Part shown: piece by piece, positions 33,903-42,166 of the stretch | How the letters are laid out: each line of letters opens with the position of its first letter | How positions within the stretch are numbered: the stretch's first letter is position 1 | NCBI RefSeq assembly: GCF_004765815.2 | Contig: NZ_ML974127.1 | Span: forward strand, 203,259-267,258 | From: Halorussus salinus | GTDB taxonomy: Archaea; Halobacteriota; Halobacteria; Halobacteriales; Haladaptataceae | Direction of reading: 5' to 3' | Length of the DNA stretch: 64,000 nt | Made by a program: the position numbers and the translations under genes | The notes under the pieces: model-generated | Told to the model about the DNA's origin: nothing | What the model saw: the letters and a program-made list of their open reading frames with translations, nothing else | Databases searched by the model: none

Positions 33903-35102
33903 ATGGGCGGGCTGTTCAGCGACGTGACGGACACCATCTTCCTCGACAAGGAAGTCCTCGAAGAGGAGTACCAGCCGGACGAAATCCTCGAACGCGAAGA
34001 GGAGATAGACGAGTACAAATCCGCGTTCAAAGACGTGCTGTTCGGTCGCAACCCCTCGAACGTGATGCTCTACGGGAAGGCGGGCGTGGGCAAGACCGCG
34101 GTGACGCGCTACGTCTTGGACGAGTTACAGACCGAGACCGACCAGCGCGAGGCGGCCGACGACCTCTACGTCCACCGCCACAACTGCAACGGCGACACGA
34201 TGTTCAGCGCGGTCCGGACCTTGGTGAACGGACTCCTCCCCGACGAGAGCGCGTCGTTCCCGAAGAAGGGCCTCTCGACGGCCGACGCCTTGGAGGAGTT
34301 CTACAGCCAACTCGACCGCCTCGGCGGCACTCACCTCGTGGTGTTGGACGAAATCGACCACCTCCAAGACGCCAACGAACTGCTGTACGAACTCCCCCGC
34401 GCTCGCGCGAACGACCACATCGCCGAGGCTCGCATCGGCGTCATCGGCATCAGCAACAACTACACCTTCCGCCAGCGCCTCTCGGCGAAGGTCCAAGACG
34501 CGCTCAAGGAGGAGGAAATCTCGTTTTCGACCTACGACGCCAACGAACTCAGAGCAATTCTCCACGACCGCGCCGAGAAAGCCCTCTCGGACGACAGCTA
34601 CTCGAACAGCGCCATCGCCAAGGCCGCCGCGGTCGCGGGCCGCGACACCGGGAGCGCCCGACAGGCCATCGACCTCCTCCGGAAGGGCGCGGAAATCGCG
34701 GAGGGCAACGACGAACCGATGGTCGAGGACGACCACATCGGCCTCGCCCGCGAGGCGGTCAAGCGCGGCCGCCTACAGGACAAAATCGAGGACCAGTCGC
34801 TGCACGCCCGCCTCGTCCTCGAAGCGGTCGCCCAACTCGACCACGTCGGCGAGACGCCCGCCCGCTCGAAGGAGATCATGCAGATGTACCGGCGCGTCGC
34901 CGCCAAGCGCGCCGAGGAGCCACTGACCACGCTCAAGAGCATCCAGAACCACCTCAGCGACCTCTACATGCTCGGGTTCCTCCTCCGGCGCGAGGAGAAC
35001 GAGGGCCGGAAGGGCGGGTCGTACCACGAGTACGACCTCGACATGGACCCCGACGTAGTGTTCGAGGTCTGCGACGAACTGGACGAAGAAGAGGCGGTGT
35101 AG
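33903..35102 (+). CDS. orc1: Orc1/Cdc6-type replication initiator
   Basis: 399 aa initiator ATPase that binds origin repeats and loads the MCM helicase. Walker A GKAGVGKT at 58-65, Walker B LVVLDEID with Asp149-Glu150, sensor-1 IGISNNYTF, and sensor-2 region DTGSARQAIDLLRKG. The C-terminal winged helix (about 300-390) includes TLKSIQNHLSDLYMLGFL. ATTTTATATATTG about 30 nt upstream is its promoter. It is one of several orc paralogs usual in haloarchaea; whether it serves the repeats next to it is inference. Confidence 0.92.
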   Translation: MGGLFSDVTDTIFLDKEVLEEEYQPDEILEREEEIDEYKSAFKDVLFGRNPSNVMLYGKAGVGKTAVTRYVLDELQTETDQREAADDLYVHRHNCNGDTMFSAVRTLVNGLLPDESASFPKKGLSTADALEEFYSQLDRLGGTHLVVLDEIDHLQDANELLYELPRARANDHIAEARIGVIGISNNYTFRQRLSAKVQDALKEEEISFSTYDANELRAILHDRAEKALSDDSYSNSAIAKAAAVAGRDTGSARQAIDLLRKGAEIAEGNDEPMVEDDHIGLAREAVKRGRLQDKIEDQSLHARLVLEAVAQLDHVGETPARSKEIMQMYRRVAAKRAEEPLTTLKSIQNHLSDLYMLGFLLRREENEGRKGGSYHEYDLDMDPDVVFEVCDELDEEEAV

Positions 35103-35230
35103 CGGCTCTGTTTTCGGGACGGCGAGCGGAACGTCCGGCGAATCGGGAACGCCGGAACTCGGAAATTCGGGGGACGCGGGAGATGGCCGAAGCGGGTCAG
35201 AGCCGCAGAGCCGACGCAGGTCGGGGAGTC

Positions 35231-35302
35231 GGAGGGCCGAAGCAGGAGGGGGCTGGAGGGCCGAAGCAGGAGGGGGCTGGAGGGCCGAAGCAGGAGGGGG
35301 CT
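35231..35302. repeat. 24-bp G-rich tandem repeat downstream of orc1
   Basis: Three perfect copies of ggagggccgaagcaggaggg plus ggct (24 bp each: 35231-35254, 35255-35278, 35279-35302), with a partial copy at 35338. Strongly purine-biased on the + strand. No coding signal. Confidence 0.85.
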
Positions 35303-35369
35303 AAAGAGTCGAAGACCGTCAGCGGGTTGGAGGGCCGAAGCCTGTCAACGCGCCCCACGAACTACGTCG

Positions 35370-36191
35370 TCAGTCGATGTCGGCGCGGGCGAACGACAGG
35401 TAGCCGAGTGCAGGCGGGACGACCATCCACGCGAGAAGTACGGCGACCACGGTGACGCCACTGACCGACCCGCTCGTCTCGAACGCGCTGCCGGGGAGGA
35501 GTTGGAGCGACCGGAAGTACGACTCCGTGGGACTCAGCGCGGTGAAGACCCGCCAGAGTCCGCCCGAGAACTGGACGCCGAGTAGTAAGTCCGCCCCACC
35601 GGCGATAACCTGCGGGACGGTGACGGGCGAGATGCGCGACCAGAGGAGGGTGAACACGAAGTACATCGCGACCGTGTTCGTCATCGCTCGGCTTCGACTG
35701 TCGCTCACGGCGGAGACGGCGACGCCGACGCCCACGTACGACCCCGCGAACAGGAGCGTCAGCCCACCGAAGGTCGCGACCGTGTCGAGTCGCGGCCGGT
35801 CGAACAACTGCATCGACGCGGCCCCGGCGACGAGGAAGGCGAGACCCACCGCCACTGCGACGAGACCGAATCGGGAGACGTACTTACCGAGTAGCACGTC
35901 GCTCCGTTCAAGCGGGTAACCCAGCAGGAACCGAATCGTCCCGGAGTCGCGTTCGCCCGCGATGGCGAGGTAGCTCGCGAGCAGCGACACCAGCGGCACG
36001 AACAGGAACCCGACGACCACCGTCAGTTGAATCGCTGTGTGGACCGTCTGGCCCTCGGTGAGCGCGACGCCGACGAAGATGACGCCGACGAAGAGGACGT
36101 AGAGTCCGAGGACCGCTTGCATCAGTCGCGCTCGCCGAACGTCCAGCAGGTCCTGTCTGACGACGCCGACCACCGACCCGAGGTCGGTCAC
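35370..36191 (-). CDS. ABC-2-type transporter permease
   Basis: 273 aa with six hydrophobic segments. Starts with GTG at 36191 (product VTDLGSVVGVVRQDLLDVRRAR), overlapping the ATPase stop by 4 nt (GTGA). The segment ASYLAIAGERDSGTIRFLLGYPLERSDVLLGKY is the cytoplasmic loop typical of NosY/ABC-2 export permeases (core GERDSGTIRFLLGYP near 78-92). Works with the ATPase of 36188-37147. Substrate unknown. Confidence 0.85.
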   Translation of the reverse strand: MTDLGSVVGVVRQDLLDVRRARLMQAVLGLYVLFVGVIFVGVALTEGQTVHTAIQLTVVVGFLFVPLVSLLASYLAIAGERDSGTIRFLLGYPLERSDVLLGKYVSRFGLVAVAVGLAFLVAGAASMQLFDRPRLDTVATFGGLTLLFAGSYVGVGVAVSAVSDSRSRAMTNTVAMYFVFTLLWSRISPVTVPQVIAGGADLLLGVQFSGGLWRVFTALSPTESYFRSLQLLPGSAFETSGSVSGVTVVAVLLAWMVVPPALGYLSFARADID

Positions 36192-37147
36192 GCCGACACC
36201 TCCGGGTCGTCGCTTCGCGTCGCCGCGGCCCCCTCGCCCGCGTCCGCACCGCCCGTGAGCGCCGTGAACGTGTCTTCGAGGCTTCCCTCCTCGACCTCGA
36301 AGTCGGCGACGCCGCCGGTCCGTTCGAGCGCCGCGACCGTCCGTCCCTTCGCCCGAGGAGTCCGGCAGGAGACGGTCACCCGGTCGCCATCGACCTGCAC
36401 CTCCTCGACGCCATCGAGGTCCGTCACCGTTTCGGGGCGAATCGGTGGATCGGCGACCGTCGCTCGGACGACCGTCTCGTCCGTCCACTGCCTTCGGAGG
36501 GTGTCGATATCGTCCACTGCTGCCATCTCTCCGGCCCGCATCACCCCCACGCGGTCGCTGACGGCCTCGACTTCCGGGAGGATGTGCGACGAGAAGAAGA
36601 CGGTCGTCCCGTCGGCGGCCTCCTCGAGAACGATGTCCCGAATCTCCTGCATCCCGTTGGGGTCGAGACCGGACTGGGGTTCGTCCAAGACGAGGAGGTC
36701 CGGGTCACCGGCGAGGGCGGTCGCCAGCGCCGTCCGTTGGGCCATCCCGGTCGAGTAGCCGCCCGCCCGACGGTCCCACGCCTCGGGGTCGAGACCGACC
36801 CGCGAGAGGAGTCGTTCGGGGTCGTCGGCGGCGTCCTTGATGCGAATCGCGGACGCGACGTGTTCTCGCCCCGTCAGTCGGTCGTAGACCTCGACGTTCT
36901 CCGGGAGAACGCCGGTCCGTGCCCGAAGGGCGCGCGATTCGGTCTCCGCGTCGTGACCGAGGATAGTGGCGCTCCCGGCGGTGGGCGACATGTACCCGAG
37001 CAGGACGTTGATGGCGGTCGATTTCCCCGCGCCGTTCGGACCGAGGAAGCCGAACACCTCGCCCTCCTCGACCTCGAAGGTCAGTCCATCGACGGCAGTT
37101 ACGTCGCCGAAGCGTTTCGTCAGGTCGCTCGTCTCTATTACCGACAT
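36188..37147 (-). CDS. ABC-2-type transporter ATPase
   Basis: 319 aa. Walker A GPNGAGKST near 38-46, signature YSTGMAQR (a relaxed form of LSGGQ) near 137, Walker B LLVLDEPQSGLD, switch His in SSHILPE. The start MSVIETSDLTKRFGD at 37147 is the family's. The C-terminal 90 residues form the usual accessory domain of CcmA/NosF-type exporters. First gene of a two-gene operon. Confidence 0.9.
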   Translation of the reverse strand: MSVIETSDLTKRFGDVTAVDGLTFEVEEGEVFGFLGPNGAGKSTAINVLLGYMSPTAGSATILGHDAETESRALRARTGVLPENVEVYDRLTGREHVASAIRIKDAADDPERLLSRVGLDPEAWDRRAGGYSTGMAQRTALATALAGDPDLLVLDEPQSGLDPNGMQEIRDIVLEEAADGTTVFFSSHILPEVEAVSDRVGVMRAGEMAAVDDIDTLRRQWTDETVVRATVADPPIRPETVTDLDGVEEVQVDGDRVTVSCRTPRAKGRTVAALERTGGVADFEVEEGSLEDTFTALTGGADAGEGAAATRSDDPEVSA

Positions 37148-37374
37148 GCGATTCGTGGTCGCCGAGTGACGACGATAAAGGGGTAACTTCGTTTTTGCGG
37201 CTGTATCCGACGAAGAGGTCCATACACCCGATATTTCGGCGTTCGAGTTCCTCTCCCGTCCGGGGTCGCTCTCCGACCGATACACCCCGTAGCGACGAGA
37301 TATTCGCGTACAACGATTTCTCAATACCCGCGTTTTCGGTGGATATAACAACCTAACGAGATGATATGGGGGTA

Positions 37375-38052
37375 ATGAGTCGGAAATCGGCGTCGCTCCT
37401 CACCAAGACCCAACGGCGACGCCTCAGGAACGACTTCGAGGAGTTGAACGAGAACAAGAAACGGCGCGACCAACAGCGCATCCGCGACCGATTGCAGGCC
37501 GGGACGTTCGACTTTCGACTCCTCGCCGACCTTTCGGACAGACAGCTCGAACTGGCGTTCGACGACGCCTCGGACGAGGAGCTTCGGGCGGCGCTCTCCG
37601 ACGCGTATCTCACCGTCGAGCGCATCCGCGAACTCCGGGAGTACGACCGCGACGACCTGATAGAAACCGCCCGCGTTCGCCGCGACGAGTACGCGGCCGA
37701 CGGCGACGACGCGGGTTCGCTCGCTACCCTCGAACTCCGGACCGAGGCCGAGGTGCGAGACGCCACCGAAACCGAGACCGAAGCGCGGTTGACGGGGAGT
37801 CGCTGGACGAAGTACGCGAACGCCGTCATGGCCCTCGGTGCCGCGGGATTCGCACTCAGTGCCGTCCTGTGGTCGCTTGACCAACTGTTCGGGACGAGCC
37901 TCTGGGCGGGAAACAACGCTCTCGTCGTGACTGTCTTCGTTCTCATCTTCTTGGGTCTGTCGGGGTGGACGCTCATCATGGGCGCGAACGTCCTGAAACA
38001 CGACGTTAGCCCCTACGTCAGACGGCTGTTGGACGAGCAACTGTCTTCGTAA
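37375..38052 (+). CDS. Coiled-coil membrane protein, haloarchaeal hypothetical
   Basis: 225 aa from the second of two in-frame ATGs (37366, 37375); the second is about 28 nt from the TATA-like ggatataac. Residues 5-60 are basic and helical (KTQRRRLRNDFEELNENKKRRDQQRIRDRL is the core region 10-40), followed by an acidic helical part and two hydrophobic segments (about 145-167 and 177-197). The C-terminus VLKHDVSPYVRRLLDEQ faces the cytoplasm. Divergent from the ABC exporter operon. Family not recognised. Confidence 0.7.
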   Translation: MSRKSASLLTKTQRRRLRNDFEELNENKKRRDQQRIRDRLQAGTFDFRLLADLSDRQLELAFDDASDEELRAALSDAYLTVERIRELREYDRDDLIETARVRRDEYAADGDDAGSLATLELRTEAEVRDATETETEARLTGSRWTKYANAVMALGAAGFALSAVLWSLDQLFGTSLWAGNNALVVTVFVLIFLGLSGWTLIMGANVLKHDVSPYVRRLLDEQLSS

Positions 38053-38129
38053 CCGACTGCGAGAAACTGCTCCGTAACCGACCGCGAGAAACTGCTCGCG
38101 TAGCCGATTGCGAATCAGTTGGCGGCGGG

Positions 38130-39248
38130 CTACAGCCAGCGTAACCCCGAATTTCGCGTCGCCAGATACTCCTCGCCCAGTCGAGCGCCCTCGGGCACCG
38201 ACACCACCTCACCCTGCCGCTCGACGACGGTCTCCCGGAGGAACGGGTGGCCGGGGTCGAACGACGGACTGGCCCGAATCCGGCGCTCCGCATCGAGCGT
38301 GAACAGGTCGGCGTCGAAGGCTCGGTGATGGAGCGGATTCAACACGAGCGCGTTCTCCGGGTCCTCGGCCGACTCCGGACACTCGCTCCGGGGTACGACG
38401 TGCGCGAGGTCGAGCAGGGGTGGCTCGTCGATTCCCGTCACGACGCACTCGTTCCCGTACCTGTCCAGTACCGCGCGCCGGAACCGGTCGCTGACCGCGA
38501 CCTCCTCGCGCTCGTACCGCCCGACGGTCCCTCCTCGTCGGCGAGTTCCGTCCCGTTCCCGACTCTCGTCCCGCGGTCGAGTCCAACCCCGCCGGTGTGT
38601 CCCGCTCGCGTCGCTCACGACTTCGCCGGTCGGCCACTGCTTCGCCTCGCCGGTTCGGACCCACTCGCGCCAGACCTCGGGCGCTCGCTCGTCGCTGTTC
38701 GACCGGACGCGGTCGTGGAGCCACGTCGGCGAGACGGTGGCGGTGTTCAGGACCGTGAAGTGAAACCGGTAGTTCGGAATCCGGTTCTCCTCGTCGTCCG
38801 TGTACCGTTTCACCTCGAAGTAGTCCGGGACACAGAGTCCACAGAACGCCACGACTCCCGGCTCGGGCTTGCGGAACACGAGGACGGGCGGGACCTCCTC
38901 GCGGTTCCCCTTCGCGGCGGCGTCGAACGCGCGCTTGACCTTCCGGTTCTGGGCCGACTCGTCGTAGGGGGTCCCGCGCTTGGCGTCGCCCCAGTAGTCG
39001 ATGCGACCGAGCGAAGTCGCGAGGAGGTCCTGCCACGGGTCGGCGTGTTGGGACACGCCGTCGTCGTTCGAGACGAGGACGAGCGCCGCGGGGTGGTCGG
39101 CCACGTTCGAACTCAACTCCCGAATCCCGCCCGTGTTCTTGATTCCGGCGTCCAGCGACCCGCGAATCGGGCGCAGGAACTCGTCGGCGGGGACGTTCGG
39201 ACTCCCCTTGTCCCGGTACCGGTCGCCGATTCGGAACACGTCGTTCAT
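38130..39248 (-). CDS. SRA-like plus HNH endonuclease, candidate type IV restriction enzyme
   Basis: 372 aa. The N-terminal about 150 residues (FRIGDRYRDKGSPNVPADEFLRPIRG, then VAFCGLCVPDYFEVKRY) resemble the modified-base-binding domain of ScoMcrA-type proteins. The C-terminal part (265-345) is an HNH_2 nuclease: RFRRAVLDRYGNECVVTGID, LDLAHVVPRSE (catalytic His), NALVLNPLHHRAFD. The linker 215-260 is disordered and Arg-rich. Such proteins cut DNA carrying modified bases. No partner methylase lies nearby, as expected for type IV. Alone on its strand. Confidence 0.72.
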   Translation of the reverse strand: MNDVFRIGDRYRDKGSPNVPADEFLRPIRGSLDAGIKNTGGIRELSSNVADHPAALVLVSNDDGVSQHADPWQDLLATSLGRIDYWGDAKRGTPYDESAQNRKVKRAFDAAAKGNREEVPPVLVFRKPEPGVVAFCGLCVPDYFEVKRYTDDEENRIPNYRFHFTVLNTATVSPTWLHDRVRSNSDERAPEVWREWVRTGEAKQWPTGEVVSDASGTHRRGWTRPRDESRERDGTRRRGGTVGRYEREEVAVSDRFRRAVLDRYGNECVVTGIDEPPLLDLAHVVPRSECPESAEDPENALVLNPLHHRAFDADLFTLDAERRIRASPSFDPGHPFLRETVVERQGEVVSVPEGARLGEEYLATRNSGLRWL

Positions 39249-39427
39249 GTCATCGCGGACTTATTCGAGAGATATAGTCTCCTCGAGTCGGTCCGGAGGG
39301 AAGTCGTCGTGACCAACGTACTCGATTCTGGCCACCTTGCTCGACTCGTCTGATTCGCTCGAAATACTCGACTCACTCGAACTATCCAACTTGCTCCAAC
39401 TGCCCAACTCACTCGAAACGACCGGTC

Positions 39428-39532
39428 TCAAATCGCGTCCGCGTTCGACGCCCACTCCACGAGTGCGAACAGTTCCACGACAACGAACAGTGCAACGGCG
39501 ACCTTTGCTACCGACGACAGTTTTCCACTCAT
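39428..39532 (-). CDS. 34-residue single-span membrane microprotein
   Basis: Short frame with start at 39532: MSGKLSSVAKVAVALFVVVE then LFALVEWASNADAI. One hydrophobic segment, residues 9-26, flanked by Lys at the N-terminus and acidic residues at the C-terminus, as for a small membrane protein. A TATA-like taactac on the same strand lies about 28 nt upstream. It is too short for composition to prove coding, but start, hydrophobic helix and promoter agree. The rest of 39249-39700 shows a Ser-rich frame without a start (39261-39427) that I do not call. Confidence 0.45.
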   Translation of the reverse strand: MSGKLSSVAKVAVALFVVVELFALVEWASNADAI

Positions 39533-39653
39533 CGCGCAAGACTACGGTCGAGACGTAGTTACCCTTGTCGGAGTCGGTCGGTTCGACCAGTCTGCGAGCC
39601 GTCGAAGCCGTGAGCCATCAAACCTATACTATCATACCCGTAAGCCCACGGCG

Positions 39654-39704
39654 ATGGACTGGCACGTCAGCCCTCGGGTGGGTCTCTACGAGGTGGTTCG
39701 GTGA
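39654..39704 (+). CDS. 16-residue leader ORF overlapping the next gene's start
   Basis: ATG at 39654 opens MDWHVSPRVGLYEVVR and its TGA (39702-39704) overlaps the GTG start of the next gene (39701) by GTGA. A TATA-like ctatact (39625-39631) is about 27 nt upstream of the ATG, so transcription probably begins at this ATG. This suggests that translation of the main gene is coupled to the leader peptide. Confidence 0.4.
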   Translation: MDWHVSPRVGLYEVVR

Positions 39705-40264
39705 GTCGGCGAGCGGTGGTCGCGGTCGTCGTGCTGGTCGGCGTCCTCGGCGCTGGCGTCCTGTTCGCTGGCGGGGCGGACCTCGGCGGCGACACCGACG
39801 CTGGCGCGGGCGACTCGACGGCGACCTCGTCGCCGACGACCGCGCGACCTGCGACCGATACTGCGACACCTGCGACCGACGCCGGGGACGAATCGAGCGA
39901 CAGGCACGACGCGACAGCGACGACGAGTATGAGTTCGGAGTACGCATTCACCATCGAGACCATCGAGGAGTGTGGAAGCACCTGCCGAGACGTGACGGCG
40001 CGACTGACCAACTCCGGCGACGAGACCCGCGAGGAGGTCCGGGTCGCCACGGCGATGCTCGCCGACGGCGAGGTGCTGTGGTCGGGCAACGAGTCGGTCG
40101 GCACACTGGACCCCGGCGAGTCGCACGTCTCCACGAGGCGCGTGGACGTAGGCTTCACCGGCGGGATGCAGATCAGCGCCAACGACGGCTACGTGACCAT
40201 CGTCACCGTGGTCCACTCCGAGAGCGGCAAGACGCGCTTCGCCGAGCGCCGGAAGGTCGCCTAG
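39701..40264 (+). CDS. Secreted or membrane-anchored protein with CARDB-like domain
   Basis: 187 aa, GTG start. Residues 4-24 form a signal or anchor helix (AVVAVVVLVGVLGAGVLFAG), then a Thr/Ala/Asp-rich linker of about 55 residues, then a beta-rich domain: SSEYAFTIETIEECGSTCRD, TARLTNSGDETREEVRVATA, LDPGESHVSTRRVDVG. NSGDET and LDPGES are typical of CARDB/adhesion-like Ig folds. A CGSTC pair may form a disulfide. Its stop overlaps the microprotein gene on the opposite strand. Confidence 0.7.
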   Translation: MSRRAVVAVVVLVGVLGAGVLFAGGADLGGDTDAGAGDSTATSSPTTARPATDTATPATDAGDESSDRHDATATTSMSSEYAFTIETIEECGSTCRDVTARLTNSGDETREEVRVATAMLADGEVLWSGNESVGTLDPGESHVSTRRVDVGFTGGMQISANDGYVTIVTVVHSESGKTRFAERRKVA

Positions 40265-40368
40265 GTCTCTTCGATTTCGGTTCCGCAGTCGGGGCACTCC
40301 TCGTCGGCGATAGTCACCTGCGCGTCGCACTCGGGGCAGAAGTCGAGGTAGCAGGCCGGGTCTCCCAT
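40261..40368 (-). CDS. 35-residue double CPxC zinc-ribbon microprotein
   Basis: Frame from ATG at 40368 to TAG at 40261: starts MGDPACYLDFCPECDAQVTI and ends ADEECPDCGTEIEET. Two CPxC(G) knuckles (residues 11-14 and 25-28) make one four-cysteine zinc ribbon. Many haloarchaeal microproteins have this design. It overlaps by 4 nt, antisense, the end of the gene at 39701. Codon use is typical of the genome (GC-rich third positions). Confidence 0.65.
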   Translation of the reverse strand: MGDPACYLDFCPECDAQVTIADEECPDCGTEIEET

Positions 40369-40465
40369 GTCTGTATGCTTCGATAGTGAGGAACTAAGCG
40401 TTTGTCCCGCCGCTGTCGTGGTGTTTCGAAACGCTTTTCTTTTTCATGCGCCTCGTACCGAATGC

Positions 40466-40539
40466 GCCGCCTTAGCTCAGACTGGGAGAGCACTCGACTG
40501 AAGATCGAGCTGTCCCCGGTTCAAATCCGGGAGGCGGCA
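40466..40539 (+). tRNA. tRNA-Phe (GAA)
   Basis: 74 nt, CCA not encoded. Acceptor GCCGCCT/AGGCGGC with discriminator A, D-stem GCTC/GAGC, anticodon stem CTCGA/TCGAG with loop CTGAAGA (anticodon GAA), T-stem CCCGG/CCGGG with loop TTCAAAT. All stems pair fully. T-rich promoter sequence (cttttctttttcatgcg) precedes it. Confidence 0.97.
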
Positions 40540-40604
40540 CTTCTTGGATTTCGACACCACCAGCGAGGCGTTTTATCGCCGAGCGGAGTGCGTCGAAATC
40601 CGGA

Positions 40605-40710
40605 ATGCACCCCGACAGGATTTGAACCCTGCAAGTCACAGCCCGGAAGCGCAACGAAGTGAGCATCCCGGACTGTCTTGCTCCGGTTCAAATCCGGGAA
40701 ACAGCATTCT
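40605..40710. repeat. tRNA T-arm duplications, probable integration scar
   Basis: CCGGTTCAAATCCGGGA of tRNA-Phe (40516-40532) recurs exactly at 40683-40699 on the same strand. A third T-arm-like copy lies on the opposite strand, CAGGGTTCAAATCCTG (about 40616-40631). Neither copy has the rest of a tRNA. Elements that integrate at tRNA 3' ends leave such copies; the lower-GC orphan gene follows directly. Confidence 0.6.
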
Positions 40711-40810
40711 CTCGCACTTCGTTCTGCATCCCGTACAGCGGCAGAGTCCGGAAATACAGGTCCGACCGACGACACAGCATTAATGCCATGTGAATATCTA
40801 TCAGTCTCGC

Positions 40811-41164
40811 ATGTGTTCTCAAAACGAAGCAATCCCCGACGACCTTCCACCCCATCCGTGCCGAGAGGAGCAGATTGGCGACAGCATCACGATTGAACAA
40901 CTGGTTGAGGGCGACGAAATCGACCTCTCGGTAGTGATGCGGTGGAGTGAGTACGTGAACGAGTACGCGAGCGAAATAACGCCTCCTCCGGAACTTCCGA
41001 CTCGATTCGAAGAATCAACCGTCGAACAGGTCGAACACACGCGCCTTTCGGACTGTTCGACCGACGAGATTGTTGCCTTACTCGGCTGGCACTTTTGGCA
41101 CGAATCCGGTGAGAAGAAGCTGTTTCACGACGACGAACCAGAGAAAAAAGGAGGGAGGAACTAA
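40811..41164 (+). CDS. Orphan acidic protein next to tRNA-Phe
   Basis: 117 aa from MCSQNEAIPDDLPPHP; ATG at 40811 is about 28 nt behind cattaatg (40778-40785). An in-frame ATG seven codons upstream is less likely. Contains several Trp and His residues (LLGWHFWHESGEKKLFH) and ends in a basic EKKGGRN. GC content is clearly lower than in the neighbours and codon use is less biased, which together with the tRNA scar suggests acquired DNA. No family recognised. Confidence 0.6.
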   Translation: MCSQNEAIPDDLPPHPCREEQIGDSITIEQLVEGDEIDLSVVMRWSEYVNEYASEITPPPELPTRFEESTVEQVEHTRLSDCSTDEIVALLGWHFWHESGEKKLFHDDEPEKKGGRN

Positions 41165-41337
41165 TCTGCTTTCCCGGACGGCGGTCAGTGCTTCGACTAA
41201 CTCCCGGAACCGCGCGAAGCGTCAGACGTTCTGACTATCCCAGTGACGCTCAGATTCGCGAGGAGACACGTCTTCTATCGACGCCCGTCCGACCACTTAG
41301 CCAAGGTTTATACTTGGGATTTCGCTAGCTCAACGTG

Positions 41338-42060
41338 ATGGAGTCCCCGTTCGACGTGTTACTCGTCGATGAAGACGCCGACGACGAGGAGGTAGAGCAG
41401 GCGTACAGGCGGCGGGTGAAAGAAGCCCATCCGGACCAAGGCGGGTCGGTCGAGGAGTTCCAAGCGGTCCGGCGGGCCTACGAGCGGATTCAGGCGGGCT
41501 ACGAGCCAAACGGGACTGAGGCCGAGACGACTGCGAGCGCGGGCGAGACCGACACCGGGGAGACAAATTTCGGGACGGGCGGCGAGCGCACCGCGTCCCA
41601 ACCGGAACCAGAGCCGGAACCGAAACCGGGACAGGTCTCCTCGGATGTCGAGTATCTCAACTACGAGGTGCTGAGCGACTTCGGGTGGGAGACGGACGAC
41701 GACGACCTCTTCGGGAAGGCGGCCGCGGCGGGCTTGGACGACGAGGACTACGGCGCGTTCGAGGTCCACCCCGGCGAGTCGCTACTGGAGGCCGCTGAGG
41801 ACCGCGGATTCGCGTGGCCCTTCGCCTGCCGCGGCGGGGCGTGTGCGAACTGTGCCATCTTACTCCTCGACGGCGAGTTGTCGATGCCAGCCAGCCACGT
41901 CCTCCCCGACGAGTTGATGGATGAGGGTTTTCGGCTCTCGTGCAACGGGATGCCGATTACGGACGAACTGAAGGTCGTCTACAACGTCAAGCACATGCCC
42001 GAACTCGACGACCTGCTGTTGCCGCCCCAGCCGTTCGAGAACGCGTATCCGAATCGGTGA
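41338..42060 (+). CDS. 2Fe-2S ferredoxin with N-terminal J-like domain
   Basis: 240 aa. Residues 3-60 form a DnaJ-like helix pair with the HPD motif at 31-33 (EAHPDQGG). A Glu/Pro/Thr linker follows, then a plant-type ferredoxin: Cys164, Cys169 and Cys172 in CRGGACANC and Cys202 in LSCNG. The acidic insertion before the cluster is typical of haloarchaeal ferredoxins. ATG 41338 is preferred over the GTG one codon upstream, since tttatactt (41307-41315) is about 27 nt away. It carries electrons; the J-like domain may recruit a chaperone during cluster assembly. Confidence 0.9.
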   Translation: MESPFDVLLVDEDADDEEVEQAYRRRVKEAHPDQGGSVEEFQAVRRAYERIQAGYEPNGTEAETTASAGETDTGETNFGTGGERTASQPEPEPEPKPGQVSSDVEYLNYEVLSDFGWETDDDDLFGKAAAAGLDDEDYGAFEVHPGESLLEAAEDRGFAWPFACRGGACANCAILLLDGELSMPASHVLPDELMDEGFRLSCNGMPITDELKVVYNVKHMPELDDLLLPPQPFENAYPNR

Positions 42061-42166
42061 GCGCGGTCCGGGTGGGCAAACGTCCGCTCGTCACTCCGTC
42101 TTTCGCGTCCGTGACACTATCTCTCTCGGAAGCCTTATACGTCGGACGGGTCTCTCTACGGTTGCA

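Noticed and set aside
39261-39427. Ser-rich frame on the - strand
   Set aside because: No acceptable start codon and no recognisable domain.
40472-40666. Small - strand protein containing GFEPGT
   Set aside because: This peptide is a translation of the tRNA T-arm, a frequent annotation artefact.
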